Below, in pieces: positions 52,948 to 61,464 of a DNA stretch of 64,000 nt. Made by a program: the position numbers and the translations under genes. The stretch spans positions 620,001 to 684,000 of the forward strand of contig NZ_CP141184.1 of the NCBI RefSeq assembly GCF_035609205.1, given 5' to 3'. The notes below the pieces were generated by a model. It saw only the letters and a program-made list of their open reading frames with translations. It was not told where the DNA came from and did no database searches. The stretch comes from Hymenobacter sp. GOD-10R (GTDB lineage: Bacteria; Bacteroidota; Bacteroidia; Cytophagales; Hymenobacteraceae). How positions within the stretch are numbered: the stretch's first letter is position 1; each line of letters begins with the position of its first letter.

Positions 52948-55212
52948 ATGCTGCAACGATTACTGTTCGGGTTTTTCTTTCTGCTGCTTGGTCAAAACCT
53001 AGCTTCGCAAGCGCAATCGGGGCAGCCGTTTGGCTGGCAGTACCAAGCAGCGGCAAAAGTAGTGCACGGCACCGATACCTTGCGCAATGCGTGGGCGGGC
53101 GGGTTCAATTCGCCGCAATTCTCCACCATTGACCTCAACGGCGACAGCCAGCTCGACCTCTATGTATTCGACCGCATGTCGCAACGGTCCGTCACGTATC
53201 TTAATGTAGGGGCACCAACGGGTGGCCGTGCCTGGAAGCTAGCCCCCGAATACGCGGCGGTATTTCCAACCGATCTGCAAGGGTGGGCGTTGCTGCGCGA
53301 TTATGATTGTGATAATCGCCCCGACTTATTTGCCTGGGCGCCAGGGGGAAATATTCGCCTGTTTCGGAACGTGGCTGGGGCGGGTGGCCGACCTAGCTTT
53401 CAACTCGTCAATGACCAGCTTTCGTTCTTCAACACCACCAACAACAGCGGCAACATCATTACGGGCAGCGCCAACATGCCCGATATCCGCGACATAAATG
53501 GCGACGGTAAGCTCGATATCATCACCTTCGATTGGATATCAAGTTCTACGGTAGAGCTTTACTTGAATAATAGCGCCGCGTGTGGTGGCCTCAGTTTTCG
53601 GCAGGAGACTCCAACGTGGGCAAACCTGTACGGCTGCACGGCTACTTGCACCGAGTTTTTGTTCGGGAATGTGTCGTGCCGGCCAGGGCAAGTAAACCAC
53701 ACCAGCGGCCGCAACTTGCTGGCCATTGACCTCGACGGCGATGGTGACCAAGACGTGCTAACGGGCCGCGACTACTGCACCGAGCTAATAAGTCTGACGA
53801 ACCAAGGGACGGCGCTACAAGCAACAATGTCGGCCAGCAGCGTGAACACCAACTTTCCCGCAGGAACCAAGCCGGTACGCATCACCAATTTTCCAGCCGC
53901 CTATTCCGTAGACGTGACCTTCGATGGCCGCCCTGACTTAGTAGTAGCGCCGAATCTGTATGATAATCAAGATACAGTCGACTCGCGGCAGGTGGTGGTT
54001 TTCTACGAGAATACGAGTGCCAGCAACGTACCTAACTTTGCTTTTCGGCAGTCTGACTTCTTGCAGCGCGACATGATTGAGGTGAGCGAAGGAGCCGCGC
54101 CAGCGCTGGGCGACCTAGATGGTGATGGGCTGCTGGATATGCTGGTAGGTAGCACCAGTCGGGTCAACGCTAATGGCCGTTATCGTTCGTCGTTGTATCA
54201 CTATCGCAACGTGGGCAGCCGCACTAAGCCTATCTTCAAACTCATGAGCACCGACTACCTAGGTCTGTCGAGCCGACGTTTTGCGGGCTTGAAGCCGGTA
54301 TTGGTCGACCTGAACCGCGACGGCGCCTTGGACCTAGCTTTCTCCACGACGGTACAAAACCAGAATAGCATCTATTACGTGCTGAATACGGCGGCTGCCG
54401 GACAGCCTGCCGTCTTCAACGTGGGTGCCGCGGTAGCCATTACGGGCATTCCCAACCGCAGCTACGACGCGCCCTGCTTCACCGACGTAGACGGCGACGG
54501 GAATGTAGATCTGTTGCTGGGAACGAACATTAATACGGCCGATTTTCCTGGCTATTCGCTGCGCTACTATCGCAACACAGGCAGCCAGCCGCTGAGCCAG
54601 GCTTTTAGCTTAGTTAGCAACGACTTCGGGCAGATCCGGACCACGACCGGCACTCGCCCCGTGAACCTGCACCCCACCGTGGCTGACTTCGACGCCGACG
54701 GAAAGCCTGATCTACTTACGGCTGACGCTTCCGGCGATCTGCACCTATTTCCAAATTATCGGGCGCAAGCCGGGCTGTTTACCGACCGCACTGATGTGCT
54801 GTACAATCCGATTACAGGGCAGTATCAGGGTGCTAGGCTAGGCTCGGGCCGCCTCGCCCCCGTGGCCGCCGATCTGAATGGTGACAATGTACCTGAGTTG
54901 TTGGTTGGTCTGGAAACCGGTGGCGTGGTAGCCATGGCAGCCCGCAGCACCGTGCTAGCTACTTCTCCGGCCGCTGTAGCGGCGCTAGCGCTGAGTGTGT
55001 ACCCCAACCCAGCAACGGCAACGGCTACCATCGAGGCGGCTAAACCGGTGCGCGTCGCGCTGCTCGACGTTATGGGGCGGACGGTGCGCGTAAGTCCTAC
55101 AGTTGCGCGTCAGCATACGTTAGCGCTTGATGGATTATCGGCTGGCCTGTACATGGTACGCTGCGAAACCTCCGACGGCGTATTGGTCACGCAGCGACTC
55201 GTGGTGCAATAA
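52948..55212 (+). CDS. Secreted FG-GAP/VCBS repeat protein with T9SS sorting domain
   Basis: A 754-residue exported protein with a signal peptide cleaved near SQA-QS (about residue 23). The body contains at least six calcium-type D-x-N/D-G-D-x-x-L-D motifs (DLNGDSQLDLY, DINGDGKLDII, DLDGDGDQDV, DLDGDGLLDML, DVDGDGNVDLL, DFDADGKPDLL), the FG-GAP/VCBS propeller pattern. The last 75 residues hold LSVYPNPATATA and a G-L-Y-M-V ending, a type A T9SS sorting domain. It should be displayed on the cell surface. Ligand unknown. Confidence 0.88.
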   Translation: MLQRLLFGFFFLLLGQNLASQAQSGQPFGWQYQAAAKVVHGTDTLRNAWAGGFNSPQFSTIDLNGDSQLDLYVFDRMSQRSVTYLNVGAPTGGRAWKLAPEYAAVFPTDLQGWALLRDYDCDNRPDLFAWAPGGNIRLFRNVAGAGGRPSFQLVNDQLSFFNTTNNSGNIITGSANMPDIRDINGDGKLDIITFDWISSSTVELYLNNSAACGGLSFRQETPTWANLYGCTATCTEFLFGNVSCRPGQVNHTSGRNLLAIDLDGDGDQDVLTGRDYCTELISLTNQGTALQATMSASSVNTNFPAGTKPVRITNFPAAYSVDVTFDGRPDLVVAPNLYDNQDTVDSRQVVVFYENTSASNVPNFAFRQSDFLQRDMIEVSEGAAPALGDLDGDGLLDMLVGSTSRVNANGRYRSSLYHYRNVGSRTKPIFKLMSTDYLGLSSRRFAGLKPVLVDLNRDGALDLAFSTTVQNQNSIYYVLNTAAAGQPAVFNVGAAVAITGIPNRSYDAPCFTDVDGDGNVDLLLGTNINTADFPGYSLRYYRNTGSQPLSQAFSLVSNDFGQIRTTTGTRPVNLHPTVADFDADGKPDLLTADASGDLHLFPNYRAQAGLFTDRTDVLYNPITGQYQGARLGSGRLAPVAADLNGDNVPELLVGLETGGVVAMAARSTVLATSPAAVAALALSVYPNPATATATIEAAKPVRVALLDVMGRTVRVSPTVARQHTLALDGLSAGLYMVRCETSDGVLVTQRLVVQ

Positions 55213-55225
55213 TGGCTTGGCTAAG

Positions 55226-56008
55226 CTAAGAAAGGTTGAATTCGTCTGCGTCTTGCAAAGCAGGAAAGCGGGCTCGGAATGATTCCAAATCAGCGCGCCG
55301 CAGCGCACGAGTGATGCTGGTTTCTTGGTTGCCTACCTCTACCAAATACTCGCCGCGCATATCCAGAAGGGCAGAGTCACCGGTGTACGAATTGCCATTG
55401 CCATCGACGCCTACGCAGTTGACGCCTACGGTGTAAGCAATATTCTCGATGGCGCGGGCACGGAGCAAGGTGGTCCAGGCTGTGCGGCGCACGCCCGGCC
55501 AGTTAGCGACGTACAGCAGCAAGTCATAAGGAGCGCTGGCTAGATTCCGGCTCCATACCGGAAAGCGTAGATCGTAGCACACGAGCGGGCAGATGCGCCA
55601 GCCGCGCCATTCTTCTACAATCCGTTCGGTGCCCGGCTGATACGTGTTGTGCTCCCCAGCCATCGTAAATAGATGACGCTTGTTGTAATAGTTCAACGAG
55701 CCATCAGGCCGCACCCACAGCAGGCGGTTGTAGAAGCTGCCATTCTCGTCGCGAATTACGAGACTGCCCGTTACGACGGCATCTTTGGCGGCGGCGGTCT
55801 TGCGCATCCACGCAAGGCTAGGCCCGTCCATCGTCTCAGCTACTAATGGGGCTTCCATCGTAAAGCCCGTTGTGAACATCTCGGGTAAGACAATCAGATC
55901 AGTAGGAATAGATATCTGCTCGATGTAGCGGCTAAACTCGGCAAGATTAGCCACCGGATCGTGCCACTGCAATGACTTTTGGATAAATGAGAGCGTGAAA
56001 TCAGGCAT
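55226..56008 (-). CDS. Omega-amidase / nitrilase-family hydrolase (YafV type)
   Basis: The ATG at 56008 gives 260 residues; the Phe/Tyr-rich 25-codon extension is rejected because it reads AT-rich leader. The nitrilase triad is visible: Glu in VLPEMFTTGF, Lys in YYNKRHLF and Cys in LVCYDLRFPVW. FTMAGEHNTYQPG and WPGVRRTAW fit the YafV subgroup, which hydrolyses 2-oxoglutaramate and 2-oxosuccinamate. It lies 180 bases after the aminotransferase on the same strand. Together they would make the glutamine-transaminase/omega-amidase route that salvages 4-methylthio-2-oxobutyrate to methionine. Confidence 0.92.
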   Translation of the reverse strand: MPDFTLSFIQKSLQWHDPVANLAEFSRYIEQISIPTDLIVLPEMFTTGFTMEAPLVAETMDGPSLAWMRKTAAAKDAVVTGSLVIRDENGSFYNRLLWVRPDGSLNYYNKRHLFTMAGEHNTYQPGTERIVEEWRGWRICPLVCYDLRFPVWSRNLASAPYDLLLYVANWPGVRRTAWTTLLRARAIENIAYTVGVNCVGVDGNGNSYTGDSALLDMRGEYLVEVGNQETSITRALRRADLESFRARFPALQDADEFNLS

Positions 56009-56188
56009 TAGTAAACAGATCTGCGAATGAATTATTTGGAAATATGAAATGAAAAATTGATAAAAAAAAGTAAAATAGTGCAAAGTATTGTTGTTAATTC
56101 TTAAGCAGCTACTTTGCTCTGATTATTAGTAATATACAAATTAGTTTATAAAAATATTCTTCGCCAAAGAAGGGCCAGATGAGTGTGT

Positions 56189-57361
56189 TTACTGGATATT
56201 GGCACAAAACTTCAGTATCCTTTGGGCTGCGGCTACCAAGGTTTCCTCACGTTTGGCAAAGCAGAAACGAATCAGTCCTTGGTTGCGCCCATGATGATAA
56301 AAGGCCGAAACGGGTACAACTGCTACGCCAGCTTCTCGCGTGAGCCGCTGAGCAAACGTATAATCATCTTCTGCCGAAAGCTGCGCGTAGCGAGCGAGTT
56401 GGAAGTAGGCGCCGGGCGCCGGCAACAGCTCAAAACCAGTAGGCTGCATTAGCTCGGTGAACAGGTCGCGCTTTCGCTGGTAAAAAGCCGACAGCGTCTC
56501 GTAGTGCGCAGCATCACCTAGCACATCAGCTAGGGCATGCTGTGTAGGCGTGCTAACACTGAACGTGAGAAACTGGTGCACGCGTCGTAGTTCGGCTGTG
56601 AGGGCGGGCGGGGCGATGCAGTAGCCCACCTTCCAGCCCGTGGCGTGGTACGTTTTACCGAAAGACGACAGCACAAACGCCCGCTCGGCGAGTTCGGGTT
56701 GTTGGAGCACGCTGTAGTGCTGTTGCCCATCGTACACCATGTGTTCGTACACCTCGTCGCTGAGTACCAGCGTGGCCGTGTTGCGGAGCAACGCCGCTAG
56801 CTGATCTAGATCGGCCGACGCCAGAACGGCTCCGGTTGGATTATGCGGTGAATTCAACATAATCAACCGGGTGGCCGGCGAAAGCGCCGCAGCTACAGCG
56901 TCCCAGTCGTGGCGAAAATCGGGCGCGGGTAGCGGCACGTACACGGGAATGCCACCCTGTAATCGGATGGCTGGCCCATAAAGATCATAGGCTGGTTCGA
57001 GTACTATCACTTCATCGCCGGGACGCACGACGGCGGCTAGCACAGCGTACAGCGCCTCCGTTGCGCCACTGGTAATCGTAACTTCGGTAGCGGGGTTGGG
57101 CGCCGGTACGTGGTAGAGCTGCGCGGTTTTCTGGCTGATCAGTTCCCGTAGCCGAGGCAGGCCTGGCATAGGCGCATACTGTTGGTGACCACTGGTGCGG
57201 GCATGCCGGGCTAACGCTTCGGTCAGGGCCTGGGGCGGATCATAATCCGGAAAGCCCTGGGCTAGGTTGATAGCGCCGCACTCCGTCGCCAGCTGCGTCA
57301 TCACGGTAAAAATACTGGTGCCAACATCGGGCAGCTTGGAGACGAGCGGCGGCAAAGACAT
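56189..57361 (-). CDS. Methionine/glutamine aminotransferase (YbdL-like, PLP fold type I)
   Basis: A 390-residue class I aminotransferase. The PLP lysine is in SSFGKTYHATGWKVGY. NSPHNPTGAVL, SDEVYEHMVYDG and the C-terminal IRFCFAKREETL match the YbdL/KAT III subgroup. It transfers amino groups from methionine, aromatic amino acids or glutamine to 2-oxo acids. The omega-amidase downstream would remove the deamidated product and pull the reaction. Length normal. Confidence 0.92.
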   Translation of the reverse strand: MSLPPLVSKLPDVGTSIFTVMTQLATECGAINLAQGFPDYDPPQALTEALARHARTSGHQQYAPMPGLPRLRELISQKTAQLYHVPAPNPATEVTITSGATEALYAVLAAVVRPGDEVIVLEPAYDLYGPAIRLQGGIPVYVPLPAPDFRHDWDAVAAALSPATRLIMLNSPHNPTGAVLASADLDQLAALLRNTATLVLSDEVYEHMVYDGQQHYSVLQQPELAERAFVLSSFGKTYHATGWKVGYCIAPPALTAELRRVHQFLTFSVSTPTQHALADVLGDAAHYETLSAFYQRKRDLFTELMQPTGFELLPAPGAYFQLARYAQLSAEDDYTFAQRLTREAGVAVVPVSAFYHHGRNQGLIRFCFAKREETLVAAAQRILKFCANIQ

Positions 57362-57451
57362 AGGAACAGAGGTAAAGCTAGGTGGCGTAACGCGAATGTA
57401 GCGCGAAGCAAGTGCTCCGCGCTACATTTCATACTGTTACTACCCGTAAGA

Positions 57452-58117
57452 CTACAGTGGATTCTTGAGCTTGTCCTTGAAGGCTTTCTGAAACTTCTCC
57501 ACTTTCGGCTCCGATACCGCCCGGATGTAAGACTGATTCGGGTGCAAACGGTAGAATCCTTGGTGGTACTCTTCGGCGGGCCAGAACTGCTTGAACGGCG
57601 CTACTTGCGTCACGATGGGCTCTGGGTAGTGCTTCGAAGCATTGACACGCTTCATAGTTGCCTCAATGGCTTGCTTTTCCTGGGGCGTGCGATAAAAAGC
57701 CACGGACCGGTACTGCGGACCTTCATCAGGTCCTTGGCGGTTTAGCTCCGTCGGGTCGTGGGCACCTAGAAAAAATACGTCGAGCAGGGTTTGGTAGCTG
57801 ATCTGCTTCGGATCGTAGTAGACCTGCACCGATTCAGCATGGCCGGTATTCTCGCTGCCTACCTGCTCGTAGCTAGGTTGCGCTACGGTGCCGCCCGCGT
57901 AGCCCGACACCGCCGCGCGCACGCCGCGTAGCTCTTCAAACGTCTCCTCGCAGCTCCAGAAACACCCTCCGGCAAAAGTAGCTACGGCCAACCCTTTTAG
58001 GTCTTTCGGCGCCGGACCAGCTGTCGAGCGTACGACGCCTTGCGCGTCAGAAGTATTCTGCGAGCAGCCCACTGCTCCTAGCAGCAAGCTTAACAGGTAT
58101 ATTTTCAATTTTGCCAT
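57452..58117 (-). CDS. msrA: Peptide methionine (S)-S-oxide reductase, lipoprotein form
   Basis: The ATG at 58117 gives 221 residues with a lipoprotein signal (LGAVGC, Cys18). The catalytic Cys52 is in FAGGCFWSCEETF, and a second Cys at 56 lies three residues later. YEQVGSENTGHAESVQVYYDP, DPTELNRQGPDEGPQYRS and EEYHQGFY complete the MsrA fold. It repairs S-methionine sulfoxide in exported proteins, here on the periplasmic side. The resolving Cys arrangement differs from E. coli MsrA. Confidence 0.95.
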   Translation of the reverse strand: MAKLKIYLLSLLLGAVGCSQNTSDAQGVVRSTAGPAPKDLKGLAVATFAGGCFWSCEETFEELRGVRAAVSGYAGGTVAQPSYEQVGSENTGHAESVQVYYDPKQISYQTLLDVFFLGAHDPTELNRQGPDEGPQYRSVAFYRTPQEKQAIEATMKRVNASKHYPEPIVTQVAPFKQFWPAEEYHQGFYRLHPNQSYIRAVSEPKVEKFQKAFKDKLKNPL

Positions 58118-58138
58118 GGGGAAGAAGTACGTGGGCAA

Positions 58139-58470
58139 GGATGTACGAAACAGCTAAGCAAACGGTCGGGACGAGGCGATAAAAGGCCGCTAAGCTGCTG
58201 CCTCGTTCTTACTAGAGTGTACCTAGCTGTTTAGTGTACTTCTTGAACACAAAAAGAGGCAAGAAGATTTTCAAACTCGCCTTTTGATTGTCAGTAGGTT
58301 GGCATTCATACAAGGGCGCGCCAGTACACCGCGGTGCTTAAATGATGTATCCTAATTCGTGTAATTACGTAAGGCGTTCAGATTGTTAGCAGTAGGATTG
58401 TTTCGAAGCGCGACCATCATCTTGCTATTATTATACTGCCTGCTGCCCTCCACGCCCATTTGCATTGGTT
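58139..58470. other. Intergenic stretch without clear features
   Basis: This 332-base spacer separates divergent msrA and the STAS-like gene. It must hold both promoters, but I find no exact TAnnTTTG element, terminator, repeat-family copy or open frame. Confidence 0.5.
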
Positions 58471-58866
58471 ATGTTCTTACGCTCATTGCTACAAAGCCCA
58501 ACTATTGAAATCAGCTTCGATCATAGAAACGACTGGCTGTATGCGGAGTGGGTTGGAGACCAGGATTTCGACAGCGTCAAGCAAGGTTGCTTGCAGATGC
58601 TTGACTTTATGAAGGCGGAGCGCTGCCACAAAGTTTTGAACGATAACCGGCTGGTGACGAGCATGTGGTCGGATGCGGCAGAGTGGGGCGGCCACGTTTG
58701 GTTTCCGGCAATGAAGGATGCCGGTTTGGAGTATTTTGCCTGGGTATACTCGCCTAACGTATTCAGCCGCCTCTCAACTGACCTGACGCTGCAACACACC
58801 ACCCAGCCCGTCGTGCTGACGTTCGATAACGTCGAGACAGCCAAGGCATGGTTGGTTCAGATGTAG
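58471..58866 (+). CDS. STAS/SpoIIAA-like small protein A
   Basis: The ATG at 58471 gives 131 residues. The N-terminal beta strands (EISFDHRNDWLYAEWVG) and a following helix resemble the STAS/SpoIIAA-like small proteins common in Bacteroidota, with the conserved VLNDN segment around residue 52. A Trp-rich middle (WSDAAEWGGHVWFPAM) and YFAWVYSPNVFSR are shared with a second protein 1.5 kb away. No catalytic motif is visible. It may be a signalling or scaffold protein; this is inference. Confidence 0.75.
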   Translation: MFLRSLLQSPTIEISFDHRNDWLYAEWVGDQDFDSVKQGCLQMLDFMKAERCHKVLNDNRLVTSMWSDAAEWGGHVWFPAMKDAGLEYFAWVYSPNVFSRLSTDLTLQHTTQPVVLTFDNVETAKAWLVQM

Positions 58867-58883
58867 CCCGCAAGCTAGGTAGG

Positions 58884-59813
58884 CTAGTGCAGAGGACGCT
58901 TCTTGACCAAACCTCCTTTGGTGTCGCGGACGCTGTGCATCACAACAAAGGCTTGCTGGTCAATCTTTTCAATTTCGTCGACTAACTGCGTAACCTCTAA
59001 GCGAGTCGTTACAGTGAAAATAATGTCCAGCGTATCGAGCTGGTCACCGTCCGAGCCGTAGCCGCGCTTACCAATGTAGAGTGTCGCCCCGCGACCTAGC
59101 TCTTCGGTAATCATCTTCCGGATGGCTTCACTCTTTGGCGAAATAATCGTGACGCCGGTGTATTCCTCTATGCCTTCAATGATGAAGTCCATCGTTTTGG
59201 CCGCGGCCAGATACGCCAGAATTGAGTAAAGGGCCGTTTCGATGGAAAGCAGCAAGGCCGCTACGCCAAAAATCAGGATGTTGATAACCAGCACAATGTC
59301 TCCAAGAGAGAGGGGCGTCTTTTTGCTGATGTAAACACCCAAAATCTCGGTGCCATCGAGCACTGCGCCGCCGCGAATCGTGAGGCCAATACCGGCACCG
59401 AGAAAGAAGCCTCCGAACACTGCGCTAAGCAGCTTGTCGGAGGTCAGAACGGGAAAGTGGCAGACCAGCAGTACTAATGCTAGGCCTGCGATAGTCAGCA
59501 GTGTGCGAAATGCAAACGCTCGGCTGATCTGGAAATAGCCTAGCACTACGAACGGAATGTTGAATACAATCAGTAGCAGCGGCAGCGGCAACTTGGTGAG
59601 CTGACGGGTTAGCAGGGAAATGCCCGTCACACCGCCGTCAATGAAGTCGTTGGGCAGCAGAAAGCTTTCAAGGCCAAGTGCTGCTGAAAAGATGCCTGCT
59701 ATGATGAAGCAGATCTGAAGAAGTTGTCGGCGGACCCAAGCATTACGTCCATGGTGGTTGATGAGCGCCGGGCTCGTACTCGAAACGGAGATAGGTAGTT
59801 CGTTTTGACTCAA
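58884..59813 (-). CDS. YitT-family membrane protein (DUF161/DUF2179)
   Basis: A 309-residue inner-membrane protein with five or six hydrophobic helices in residues 30-215, including the GVTGISLL and GGAVLDGTEILGVYISKKTPLSLG signatures of the YitT family. The C-terminal 85 residues form a DUF2179 cytoplasmic domain (TVTTRLEVTQLVDEIEKIDQQAFVV in part). The family may be transporters, but the substrate is unknown. It lies between two STAS-like paralogues and converges with the first. Confidence 0.92.
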   Translation of the reverse strand: MSQNELPISVSSTSPALINHHGRNAWVRRQLLQICFIIAGIFSAALGLESFLLPNDFIDGGVTGISLLTRQLTKLPLPLLLIVFNIPFVVLGYFQISRAFAFRTLLTIAGLALVLLVCHFPVLTSDKLLSAVFGGFFLGAGIGLTIRGGAVLDGTEILGVYISKKTPLSLGDIVLVINILIFGVAALLLSIETALYSILAYLAAAKTMDFIIEGIEEYTGVTIISPKSEAIRKMITEELGRGATLYIGKRGYGSDGDQLDTLDIIFTVTTRLEVTQLVDEIEKIDQQAFVVMHSVRDTKGGLVKKRPLH

Positions 59814-60015
59814 TAGTGTGGGGTTTAGGAGAAAAGGGTTGTAGAGATAACAAGAATAGACGCCGTGAAAAGTTCACACGAACGAAAGGGCTTGTCCTCA
59901 AGCACGAGCTTGGCTAGCAGGTGAAGCACGCTTGGTACGAACGCCCGATACGTTATACAGCAGGCACCCTTATTGTGAAATATATATAAGTTTTGTGCAA
60001 TGCATCTGCTCTGTT

Positions 60016-60438
60016 ATGTGTCTGCTCTCTCTACACACCGAACCGTATCTTACGCTCGCCTTAGATTGTGACAACAAATGGTTGTATGCCGACTGGCAAG
60101 CCGTACAAACCCCGCAGACAGTTGAGGCTGGCTGCCAACTCATACTGCGCTATACTCAGGAGGAAAAGTGCTGCAAACTGCTAAACGATAGCACGTCTGT
60201 GCAAGGTACCTGGAGCGTTGTAACAGAGTGGGTTAACAACGGGTATTTTGATAAGCTCGCCATGGTTGGTGTGCGTAAGCTAGCTTGGGTTCACTCGGAA
60301 AATTGCTTCAGTCGCTACACCACTGACTATGTACTGCAGCAGGTGAGTAACCCAGTTGCAGCCGCCTTCAACGACTTGCCGGGAGCTTACATCTGGCTTC
60401 AGCAGAGTCAGATTGCAAGCTACTTAAGAGCTTCTTGA
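60016..60438 (+). CDS. STAS/SpoIIAA-like small protein B, paralogue of A
   Basis: The ATG at 60016 gives 140 residues; the earlier frame start at 59932 reads upstream leader. It shares with protein A the pattern LDCDNKWLYADW, KLLNDSTSVQGTW, LAWVHSENCFSRYTTDYVLQQ and the terminal helix. Identity is clear but moderate, so the pair is an old duplication. Four Cys residues distinguish it. A TAAGTTTTG sequence close to the -7 consensus lies about 25 bases upstream. Function unknown. Confidence 0.72.
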   Translation: MCLLSLHTEPYLTLALDCDNKWLYADWQAVQTPQTVEAGCQLILRYTQEEKCCKLLNDSTSVQGTWSVVTEWVNNGYFDKLAMVGVRKLAWVHSENCFSRYTTDYVLQQVSNPVAAAFNDLPGAYIWLQQSQIASYLRAS

Positions 60439-60595
60439 GCTACTTCGATTTATCCCATTTTGCAACATATTTCTCTTTATGCGAAAGAGATGGGCCTGAC
60501 TTGCTTGTTGTCAGAGCCAAGTAATTACTTTCTAGCAAGAAAAATAGCAGCTGAATACTTTACAATTTGCTAGGGAACGTAATGGCAGCTACAAC

Positions 60596-60624
60596 AAAAA
60601 AGGCGGGACATGGAGTCCGCGCCT
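60596..60624 (-). terminator. Intrinsic terminator of META-like gene
   Basis: GGCGCGGAC pairs with GTCCCGCC with one mismatch around a short loop. On the minus strand it is followed by six Ts, just after the stop of the leftward gene. Confidence 0.75.
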
Positions 60625-60660
60625 GTGTAAATACCTAGCTATACTACTGGGTCACCGCTG

Positions 60661-61122
60661 CTACTGCATAGCCTCAAAAGTCGCCCGCGGAGTAGCTCCT
60701 TCCTTATCGAACAGGCTAAGCGTTGTACCTTCTACTTTGTAGTGCGTGCTTTGTTCGAGTGCTGTTAGGTAGCGCAGTTCTACGTTCATTGTGGTGTCAT
60801 CACACGAAATCAACGTGGTGATAACCTTTGCCAGTGCCATCAGACGAGTAGCAAAAGTATGGGTGAATGTCCCAACGTAGCCGCGTCCTGTTACTTGCTT
60901 GCGCAAGCTGCCATCGGTGGAGCGGAGCAGATGCGTTGTAGCATCGTCTACCTGTAATGATGTGGGCACAGTTAGCCCGTCTAGCGTGCGTAGTACCCAA
61001 TGGTGCTCCAACGACGCGTTAGAAGCCGCTTTAATTGTGGACTCTGCTTTTGGGCTGTAGCCACTCAACAACAAGCCTAGCGATAGGAGTAAACAGGAGA
61101 ATAACCGAAGGTACATAGGCAT
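60661..61122 (-). CDS. META/HslJ-like protein with altered lipobox
   Basis: The ATG at 61122 gives 153 residues; starts at 61146 or 61116 are also possible. A hydrophobic signal segment ends LLLSGYSPK. A lipoprotein would read LSGC, and one base change (TAC from TGC) explains the Tyr. The mature part is about 125 residues with HHWVLRTLDG near its start and a C-terminal LSLFDKEGATPRATFEAM, similar to META/HslJ domain proteins. If the signal is cleaved by signal peptidase I, the protein would be soluble in the periplasm instead of lipidated. Function unknown. Confidence 0.65.
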   Translation of the reverse strand: MPMYLRLFSCLLLSLGLLLSGYSPKAESTIKAASNASLEHHWVLRTLDGLTVPTSLQVDDATTHLLRSTDGSLRKQVTGRGYVGTFTHTFATRLMALAKVITTLISCDDTTMNVELRYLTALEQSTHYKVEGTTLSLFDKEGATPRATFEAMQ

Positions 61123-61146
61123 GGCATCTGGATAAGGATAAAACAA

Positions 61147-61464
61147 GCCTCAACAAACATGATTTTGAGCCGCCTATGATGGTTGCAGGTAGCCCATTTT
61201 TACAACGTAAATACTTGTTAACTTACTAGTAATAAGTGTTTTAATTTCGATTGATTAGTTATATATAGTTAATAATAACTACATGTAACTAGAGCTCAAT
61301 GCGGGATTTGGATGGTTAATGGGCGCTGAGAAAGATAGCGGTTATCTGGTAAAAGCAAGAAAAAGCCACCTCACAACCGCCAAGAAAATCAGCGTAGTAA
61401 GCTAGAAAATGCGCAATGAAGTTGTGCTTGATTTCGGCTATTTTGCCAGTCTGAACCCTGCTCA
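61147..61464. other. AT-rich intergenic region between divergent genes
   Basis: This 318-base spacer is unusually AT-rich at 61200-61290 (many TTA, TAA and TTAATA words). A TATTTTGCC sequence about 25 bases before the next ATG, with TTGTGC about 20 bases further upstream, resembles a Bacteroidota promoter with a one-base-shorter spacer. A short minus-strand frame here lacks support. Confidence 0.5.
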
